Shown one piece after another: positions 58,456-64,000 of a stretch of 64,000 nucleotides of DNA. Made by a program: the position numbers and the translations under genes. Positions within the stretch are counted from its first letter, which is position 1. Every line of letters starts with the position of its first letter. The notes under the pieces are model-generated. The model was not told where the DNA came from, searched no databases, and saw nothing but the letters and a program-made list of their open reading frames with translations. Source of the stretch: JAMOQA01 sp964420365. GTDB taxonomy: Bacteria; Acidobacteriota; Polarisedimenticolia; J045. Location of the stretch: contig CAYQTA010000077.1 of assembly GCA_964420365.1 (NCBI GenBank), positions 62,001 to 126,000 on the forward strand, given 5' to 3'.

Positions 58456-59652
58456 ATGCGATCCCCCCGTTCCCTGATCGTCCTCCCGGTGCTCCTCGTT
58501 CTCCTCGCGGTCCCGGTCCTCCGGGCGCGGGCGGCCGGGGCCGGCCCCGACGACACCCTCGCCCGGGCGGCGCGCGCCTACGAGGAAGGAAGGTGCGCGG
58601 AGGTGCTCTCCCTCCTCGCTCCCCTCGCCGCCCGGGACCCGGCGGCCGTCGACGGCCTGTCCGAGTACCGGCGGGGCTGGTGTACATCGCGCCTGCACCG
58701 GGGCGACCCCCGCCCGTACTACGAGCGGGCGGCAGAAAAGCTGGCCCGGGAGGCGGGCGAGCCCGGGGCCCCGCTGGAGGTTCACTTCTACCTGGTGAAC
58801 GCCCTGCTCAACCTGGGAAGGAAGGACGAGGCCCGGAACGCCGCGCGACGGGCACTCCAGCTCGTGGAGAGGGGCGAGCTGGTGGTCCGGGAGGACGATC
58901 CCCGGGCCTGGTTCCGGCTGGGGAAACTGGCCCGGGACGCCGGCAGGCCCGGGGACGCCCGGGAACCCTTCTCCCGGGCCCTCGACCTCGTCGAGCGGGG
59001 GAAGCATCTCCGGCGCGCGTACCTCGAGCGGATCGCGAACGCGGCGGCCGCGGCGGGGGACGGGAAGCTGGCGGAGCGGGCGGCCCGCCTCCTCGGCAGG
59101 GAGACGTCCTCTCCCCGGGGCGTCTTCGCGCGGGCCCGCGCCCTCCTGGCGGCGGGGAGTTTCGACGAGGCGCGGGAGGCATACCGGGAGGCGGCCCGCC
59201 AGCCCGGCGACCCGGGCATGGAGGCCCGCTACGCTCTCCGCGTCCTCGACCGGGTCGAGGAACTCTCCGCCTGGGGGCTCTCCCCCGCGACGACGACCGC
59301 CGACGGCCGGCCCATCGCGGACCTGGACACGGCGGGCCTCCGCGCCGCGCTCGCGGCCACGGCCAGGGAGGCGTTCCGGGTGATGGAGACCCCCCCCGTG
59401 GAGGTCCCGCGACGCAAGCGCGCGGGCACGAAGCCCGCCCCCTCGCCGGAGACCCGGGAGGCCCTGCACCGGGTCCAGGCCCGGATGTGCGGCCTGCTCC
59501 TCGAGGCGCTCCGGCGGGGAATCGACCTCCGGCCCTGGGCGGCCGTGCGCGACGGCTACGCCCCCCTTCTCTTTCACCGGTGGGAGAAGCTCTACCTCGA
59601 GCGGGCGCGCGACCAGCGGGAAGGACAGCTCATCGCCGCGAGCCCCCGGTGA
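58456..59652 (+). CDS. Exported TPR protein
   Basis: A 398-residue exported protein (signal peptide LIVLPVLLVLLAVPVLRARA). Residues about 30-270 are TPR-like helical pairs (LEVHFYLVNALLNLGRKDEA, RAWFRLGKLARDAGRPGDAR, ARALLAAGSFDEAREAYREA). The last 120 residues are a helical domain with a basic linker (VPRRKRAGTKPAPSPETREA). No enzyme motif is present. GGAGGTCTCCCG precedes the ATG. It is divergent from LolA across 113 bases, and its stop overlaps the convergent small membrane protein. Confidence 0.72.
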   Translation: MRSPRSLIVLPVLLVLLAVPVLRARAAGAGPDDTLARAARAYEEGRCAEVLSLLAPLAARDPAAVDGLSEYRRGWCTSRLHRGDPRPYYERAAEKLAREAGEPGAPLEVHFYLVNALLNLGRKDEARNAARRALQLVERGELVVREDDPRAWFRLGKLARDAGRPGDAREPFSRALDLVERGKHLRRAYLERIANAAAAAGDGKLAERAARLLGRETSSPRGVFARARALLAAGSFDEAREAYREAARQPGDPGMEARYALRVLDRVEELSAWGLSPATTTADGRPIADLDTAGLRAALAATAREAFRVMETPPVEVPRRKRAGTKPAPSPETREALHRVQARMCGLLLEALRRGIDLRPWAAVRDGYAPLLFHRWEKLYLERARDQREGQLIAASPR

Positions 59653-60169
59653 GGCGTCCCCCCGGCGGCGGCGCTTCCGTTGCCAGGTGGAGGGCCGCTT
59701 CCCACGGATCCACCCCGAGGGCATCGGCAAGCCGCCGCGCCCGGGCGTCCATCTCGTCACCGCGGCGGACCAGGAGGGAGAGTCGGCGGGCAAGCCGGAG
59801 GCGCCGTTCGTCCCGGGCCCCCTGGCCCACCCGTTCCGCCGCGAGGCCGATTCCGCCGAGGGCGAAGAGCACCGCCCCCGCCAGGAAGGCGAGGTCCGCC
59901 CGGGACGGCGCTCCGACGCCCACCAGCAGGACGCCGGCCAGGGCGAGGCCCCAGGACGCCAGCCGCAGTCGCCGCCAGGCGTGGGCCCGCTCTTCCTCCA
60001 GGAACAGGGCCCGCTCCAGCCTCCGGCGGCGGGCCGCCAGGAGCCGGCGACGGTCCGGGTAGGCGGCGAGCCAGGCCCGGTCCCGGGGACCGGGAAGTCG
60101 GCGGGCGGCCGGCAGCCCCGCGCCCGGCCCGGGAGACCGCCCCGGCACGCGTTCGAGGGATCCGCTCAT
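59630..60169 (-). CDS. Small membrane protein with basic helices
   Basis: A 179-residue protein: Arg-rich N-terminal amphipathic stretch (AAYPDRRRLLAARRRRLERA), two membrane helices (LRLASWGLALAGVLLVGVGA and DLAFLAGAVLFALGGIGLAA), then a basic cytoplasmic helix (RLARRLSLLVRRGDEMDARA). No family is recognised. The ATG overlaps the stop of the upstream DUF4870-like gene by 4 bases, so the two are coupled. Confidence 0.65.
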   Translation of the reverse strand: MSGSLERVPGRSPGPGAGLPAARRLPGPRDRAWLAAYPDRRRLLAARRRRLERALFLEEERAHAWRRLRLASWGLALAGVLLVGVGAPSRADLAFLAGAVLFALGGIGLAAERVGQGARDERRLRLARRLSLLVRRGDEMDARARRLADALGVDPWEAALHLATEAPPPGGRLTGGSRR

Positions 60170-60582
60170 TCCTGGTCCGCCAGGTCGGCGAGCCACGGGA
60201 TCCGGAACCGGCCGCCCGCGAGGGCGCGGGAGAGCGCCAGGGCGGCAATCGCCAGCCAGGCGAAGAGCAGGGACAGCTCGACGGCCCGGAACAGCCGCCC
60301 GAGGAGGGGCACGAGCGAGAAGAGCCAGTCGAACGGGTAGAGCAGGATCATCAGCACGATCCCGGACACGAACAGGGCGAGCCCCTGCCGGGCGTGCCAC
60401 CGCACGAACGGGTCGGCGGAGCCGAGCAGGGGCACGACGGAGAGCGGCCCCGCGTACGCGAAGATCACCTGCAGCCGGTCCTCGTCGGCCAGGCTCACCG
60501 GCACGTGGTCCGCGTCGTCCCGCACCGTGTCCCGGGAAACTCCCTCGTCGGCCGGTCTCGCCTCCGGATCCCTCGGTTCCAT
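60166..60582 (-). CDS. DUF4870-like small membrane protein
   Basis: A 138-residue protein with an acidic N-terminus and three membrane helices in the DUF4870 (Tic20-like) order: VIFAYAGPLSVVPLLGSADP, FVRWHARQGLALFVSGIVLM and SLLFAWLAIAALALSRALAG. The W-H-x-x-Q-G-L-A-L motif is characteristic. Function is unknown. GGGAGGCGAGG precedes the ATG, and a sigma-70-type promoter lies 33 bases upstream. Confidence 0.78.
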   Translation of the reverse strand: MEPRDPEARPADEGVSRDTVRDDADHVPVSLADEDRLQVIFAYAGPLSVVPLLGSADPFVRWHARQGLALFVSGIVLMILLYPFDWLFSLVPLLGRLFRAVELSLLFAWLAIAALALSRALAGGRFRIPWLADLADQE

Positions 60583-60614
60583 CCTCGCCTCCCGGGGCCC
60601 GCGGCCCGCCGCCC

Positions 60615-60644
60615 CTTGTAGCCGCCGGGCGCGTGCATTGTCAA
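60615..60644 (-). promoter_or_regulatory. Sigma-70 promoter for the DUF4870-like operon
   Basis: On the minus strand, TTGACA is followed after 18 bases by TACAAG (4 of 6 matches to TATAAT). Transcription would start near 60608, 26 bases before the ATG. Confidence 0.6.
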
Positions 60645-60690
60645 CCTTCCCGCCCGCGTGCTACGGTCCCGCCGACCCAGGAGAGGCCCG

Positions 60691-63369
60691 ATGTCGACCG
60701 CCCCGCGCTCCCCGCGACCCGGGGTTCCCGAGATCCCCGCGGACCGGCTGACGCCGATGTTCCGCCAGTGGCTCGCCGCCAAGCGCGAGCACCCGGACGC
60801 CCTGCTGCTCTTCCGGATGGGGGACTTCTACGAGCTGTTCTTCGACGACGCCAGGATCGCCGCCCCGATCCTGGAGATCGCCCTCACGGCCCGCGGTCGT
60901 GGAACGAAGACCGAGGCGCCGATGTGCGGCATCCCGCACCACGCCCTCGGCGCCTACGTGGCGAAGCTGGTCGAACGGGGCTACCGGGTGGCGATCTGCG
61001 AGCAGGTCGAGGATCCCCGCAAGGCGAAGGGCATGGTTCGCCGGGAGGTGGTCCGCGTCCTCTCCCCGGGAACCTTCGCCGACCCGGAACGCCTGGCGCC
61101 GGACCGGGGGCTCTGGCTCGCCTCGATCGCTCCGCCGGGCGAGGGCGAGCCGGCGTGGGGGGTCGCCCTCGTCGATCTCTCGACCGGCGAGATGCTCCTC
61201 GCCCGCCGGGAGGACGGCCCGGCGCTCGCCGACCTGCTCGCCCGGCACGAGGTCCGGGAAGTGCTGGTCCCGGAGGGGAGCGAGGCGCTGGTGACACCCC
61301 ACCTCCCCGAGATCGCGGGAGCCCGCCCGGTGGTGACGACGACGACGCCGGATCGCTTTCACCCGGGGCTCGCTCCCTCGACGGTGCTCGACTACCTGGG
61401 GGTGCGGTCCCTCGACGCTTTCGGCTGCCCCGCCGATCACCCCGGCCTGGCGGCGGCCGCGGCGGCGCTGCGACACCTCGAGGAAACCCAGCACGCCCGG
61501 CCCCGTCACCTCGACCGGCTGCGCGTCGAGGACGAGGGGGAACTCCTGCTCCTCGACGCCTCCACCCGCCGCAACCTGGAGCTGGTCCGGAACCTCCGGG
61601 ACGCGACCCGGCGGCACACGCTCCTCGAGGTGCTGGACAGGACCCGGACCCCCGTCGGGGCACGGCGGCTCCGCGCATGGATCCTCGCGCCCCTCCGGGA
61701 CGCGGGCGCGATCCGTCGCCGGCAGGAAGTAGTCGGCGCCCTCGTCGACGACCCGGGACTCCGGGACGAGATCCGCGAGATCCTCGGCGGTATCCGCGAC
61801 CTCGAGCGCCTGCTCGGCCGGGCGGCCCTCGGAACCGCCACGCCCCACGACCTGGCAGCCCTGCGCCGCTCCCTCGAGGGCCTCGGCCCACTCGCGGCCG
61901 CCCTCGGCCGGATCGACACGACCCTCGGGCGGGACCTGGCGAGCCGCCTCGACCGCCTCGAGGACCTCCTCGACGTGCTGGCGCGGGCCCTGGCCGAGGA
62001 ACCCGGCGGGATGCCGGGAGAGGGCCGCGTGATCCGGGAGGGGTACGATGCCGACCTGGACGAGGCCCGCGAGCTCGCCCGGGGCGGGCGGAGGCTGGTC
62101 GCCGCGATCGAGGCCCGCGAGCGGGAGCGAACCGGCATCCCCTCCCTGAAGGTCCGGTACAACAAGGTCTTCGGGTACTTCATCGAGGTGACCCGGGCGA
62201 ACCTCGACCGGGTCCCGGACGACTACGAGCGCCGCCAGACCCTGGCCGGCGGAGAGCGGTTCGTCACGCCGGAGCTCAAGGAGCTCGAGGCGCGGATCCT
62301 GTCCGCGGAGGAGCGGGTCGGGACCCGGGAGCGGGAGCTGTTCGAGGAGCTCCTGCGGGAGGTCACCCGGCGTGGCTCCCGGCTGCGGGAGTCCGCCGAG
62401 GTGATCGGCGACCTCGACGCCCTCGCGTCCCTCGCCGAGGTGGCCGCGAGCGAGGGGTACGTCCGGCCGGTCGTCGACGGCGAGGACCGGGTCGAGATCG
62501 TCGACGGGCGTCACCCGGTGGTGGAGCGCCTGGTCGGGGCCGGGGGCTTCGTCCCGAACGACTGCCGACTGGACGACGAGCAGCGAATCCTCGTCGTTAC
62601 CGGGCCGAACATGGGCGGCAAGAGCACCTACCTCCGCCAGGTCGCCCTGCTCGTGCTGATGGCCCAGGTCGGTTCCTTCGTCCCGGCGCGGGAGGCCCGG
62701 ATCGGCGTGGTCGACCGGGTCTTCTGCCGGGTCGGCGCGGCCGACAACCTCGCCGGCGGCGAGTCGACGTTCATGGTCGAGATGATCGAGACGGCCAACA
62801 TCCTCCACGGGGCGACGGACCGGAGCCTGGTCGTCCTCGACGAGATCGGCCGGGGGACGTCGACGTGGGACGGGATGGCGATCGCCTGGGCCGTGGTCGA
62901 GCACCTCCACGACCATCCGCGAGTCCGGCCGAAGACCCTCTTCGCCACCCACTACCACGAGCTGACGGAGCTGGCGACACGGCTGCCGCGGCTCGCCAAC
63001 GTGCACATCACCGTGCGCGAGCACGGGCACGAGGTCGTCTTCCTGCACCGGGTGGAGCCGGGGGCCTCGGACCGTTCCTACGGCATCCACGTCGCGCGGC
63101 TGGCCGGTCTCCCGGACCCGGTGGTCCGACGGGCCCGGGAGATCCTCGAGCGCCTGGTCGCGGAAAACGCCGGGGCGCGGGACCTGGTCCGCCCCGTCCC
63201 GGGGACACCCCTCCAGCTCGACCTGTTCTCCGCGCCCCGCCCCGATGCCTCGGCCGAGGAGATCCTCGCGCGCCTCCGGGAGATCGACCCGGACGACACG
63301 ACGCCGCGCCGCGCGCTCGAGATCCTCGCGGAGCTGGTGGAGCTCGCTCGCCGGCGGGACCGGGACTAG
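60691..63369 (+). CDS. mutS: DNA mismatch repair protein MutS
   Basis: An 892-residue MutS. The mismatch-reading motif GDFYELFFDDA (Phe-x-Glu wedge) is at about residue 45. TEAPMCGIPHHAL, the connector, lever and clamp regions follow. Walker A TGPNMGGKSTYLRQ is near 637, then LDEIGRGTSTWDG (Walker B) and ATHYHELTEL. The C-terminus carries PLQLDLFSAPRPDA, the beta-clamp/tetramer-type tail. It starts mismatch repair with MutL, which is not in the window. AGGAGAGGCCCG precedes the ATG. Its stop overlaps the convergent CheR gene by 4 bases. Confidence 0.97.
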   Translation: MSTAPRSPRPGVPEIPADRLTPMFRQWLAAKREHPDALLLFRMGDFYELFFDDARIAAPILEIALTARGRGTKTEAPMCGIPHHALGAYVAKLVERGYRVAICEQVEDPRKAKGMVRREVVRVLSPGTFADPERLAPDRGLWLASIAPPGEGEPAWGVALVDLSTGEMLLARREDGPALADLLARHEVREVLVPEGSEALVTPHLPEIAGARPVVTTTTPDRFHPGLAPSTVLDYLGVRSLDAFGCPADHPGLAAAAAALRHLEETQHARPRHLDRLRVEDEGELLLLDASTRRNLELVRNLRDATRRHTLLEVLDRTRTPVGARRLRAWILAPLRDAGAIRRRQEVVGALVDDPGLRDEIREILGGIRDLERLLGRAALGTATPHDLAALRRSLEGLGPLAAALGRIDTTLGRDLASRLDRLEDLLDVLARALAEEPGGMPGEGRVIREGYDADLDEARELARGGRRLVAAIEARERERTGIPSLKVRYNKVFGYFIEVTRANLDRVPDDYERRQTLAGGERFVTPELKELEARILSAEERVGTRERELFEELLREVTRRGSRLRESAEVIGDLDALASLAEVAASEGYVRPVVDGEDRVEIVDGRHPVVERLVGAGGFVPNDCRLDDEQRILVVTGPNMGGKSTYLRQVALLVLMAQVGSFVPAREARIGVVDRVFCRVGAADNLAGGESTFMVEMIETANILHGATDRSLVVLDEIGRGTSTWDGMAIAWAVVEHLHDHPRVRPKTLFATHYHELTELATRLPRLANVHITVREHGHEVVFLHRVEPGASDRSYGIHVARLAGLPDPVVRRAREILERLVAENAGARDLVRPVPGTPLQLDLFSAPRPDASAEEILARLREIDPDDTTPRRALEILAELVELARRRDRD

Positions 63370-64000
63370 GAGCCCGTGTCCTTTCCCCCCCCGCGCCGCC
63401 CGATCCGGGCCAGGGTCTTCTCCCGCATCTCCCGGAGTCGCTGCAGCAGCGCCTCGTGCTCGTCGCGGTCGAGCGCGCCGGTCTTCGTCCCGGCAGGCCG
63501 CGCGGCGGCCACGGGACACGCCGCCCGGGCGGGCGCGGTCTTCCGTGGCCTCGGCGCCGGGGAGGCGGCGGGCTCCGCCGCGGCGGGGACCGACGACGAC
63601 GGCTGGCGGCCGGACTCGCGGGGCACGTACCAGACGGCCCGCCCCTCCTGGACGGTCTCGAAGGCATCGCTGTGCCCCGCCAGCGACTCGGAAGCACCGA
63701 GGAAGAGGACCCCCCCCGGCTCGAGCACCCGGGCGACCCGGTCGAACAGGTTTCGCTTGAACGGACCGTCGAAGTAGATCGCGACGTACCGCAGAAAGAC
63801 GGCGGTGAAGCTGCCGAGGGGAGCGAAGCTGTCCTGCAGGTTGAAGCGGCGGAACGTGACGAAGGCGCGGACCTCGTCCTTGACCCGCCAGCCCCTGCCG
63901 TCCCTGGTAAACCAGCGATCCCGCACGGCGGGGTCGAGGCCCCGCTCCATCTCCACCGCGTTGTAGACGCCCGCCTCGGCCTGGGCGAGGGCACTCTCGG
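63366..64000 (-). CDS. cheR: Chemotaxis methyltransferase CheR, C-terminal part
   Basis: The last 210 or so residues of a CheR; the N-terminus is beyond the window. In frame from the edge one reads ESALAQAEAGVYNAVEMERG, the CheR helix that ends in ERGL. FVTFRRFNLQDSFAPLGSFT and LRYVAIYFDGPFKRNLFDRV, then EPGGVLFLGASESL, are the SAM-domain motifs. It methylates glutamates of chemoreceptors. After the enzyme domain a low-complexity Pro/Ala tail leads to a charged helix (RDEHEALLQRLREMREKTLA), an unusual extension that may recruit a partner. Other che genes probably lie past the edge. Confidence 0.9.
   Translation of the reverse strand, partial: ESALAQAEAGVYNAVEMERGLDPAVRDRWFTRDGRGWRVKDEVRAFVTFRRFNLQDSFAPLGSFTAVFLRYVAIYFDGPFKRNLFDRVARVLEPGGVLFLGASESLAGHSDAFETVQEGRAVWYVPRESGRQPSSSVPAAAEPAASPAPRPRKTAPARAACPVAAARPAGTKTGALDRDEHEALLQRLREMREKTLARIGRRGGGKDTGS

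Overview
The window is very GC-rich (about 70% by eye), almost fully coding DNA from a diderm bacterium. Its protein repertoire fits Acidobacteriota best: a VWFA-related protein of the type recurrent in that phylum, a large Oar-like TonB-dependent receptor with an N-terminal carboxypeptidase regulatory domain, a subtilisin ending in GILWGD repeats, several TPR and phosphodiesterase/sulfatase-fold lipoproteins, LolA, a Pal-like lipoprotein, and sigma-54-type promoters. The class cannot be fixed from this sequence. No phage, insertion sequence, integrase or CRISPR array is visible.

Layout. 1-6.4 kb: the end of a SurA/PpiD-type foldase, a membrane Fe-S oxidoreductase (HdrD/EMO-like), a lipoprotein, and a translationally coupled PlsC/FeeM-like acyltransferase pair. 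6.5-10.1 kb (minus): a 104-residue protein with an N-terminal LENRIAP motif behind a sigma-54-like promoter, next to a PqqD-M50-HlyD fusion and a small exported protein; this looks like a peptide or small-protein processing and export locus. 10.3-19.7 kb: envelope genes (Pal-like lipoprotein, GT-C-type membrane protein, degenerate rhodanese, sulfatase-fold lipoprotein, DUF2270 and DUF481 proteins, GT2 glycosyltransferase, YhbY), with tRNA-Ala and two tRNA-Gln. 19.7-31.7 kb (plus): sigma-54-preceded subtilisin, VWFA protein, sigma-54-preceded TPR protein, TonB receptor, and a phosphodiesterase-TPR fusion. 31.7-35.3 kb: HU-like protein, a duplicated small protein, an M20 amidohydrolase and two exported proteins. 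35.5-39.7 kb: a beta-propeller/redoxin fusion coupled to a second TonB receptor. 39.9-41.0 kb: a DUF1573 protein with an in-frame UGA where the first Cys of its SCGCT motif should be. 41-43 kb: HD-GYP protein, membrane protein, tRNA-Ser. 43.1-49.2 kb (minus): one six-gene run holding two GAPDH-family genes, a phosphofructokinase with the residues of the PPi-dependent type, a Na+/Ca2+-exchanger-family protein, a Yip1-like protein and a MinD/ParA-like ATPase. 49.3-58.3 kb (minus): GT39-TPR protein, kinase-like protein, SMC, polyprenyl diphosphate synthase, carboxypeptidase-regulatory protein, LolA. 58.4-64 kb: TPR protein, two small membrane proteins, MutS and a partial CheR.

Genes are packed tightly, often with 4-bp start/stop overlaps, so most same-strand runs are probably operons. 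After the starts were trimmed by ribosome binding site, no gap exceeds 300 bases; the largest (6828-7110, 10113-10362 and 35281-35540) hold promoter or leader sequence. The most interesting items are the PqqD-M50-HlyD/LENRIAP locus, the UGA-containing DUF1573 gene, the three sigma-54-type sites, and the glycolytic run with paired GAPDH paralogues.
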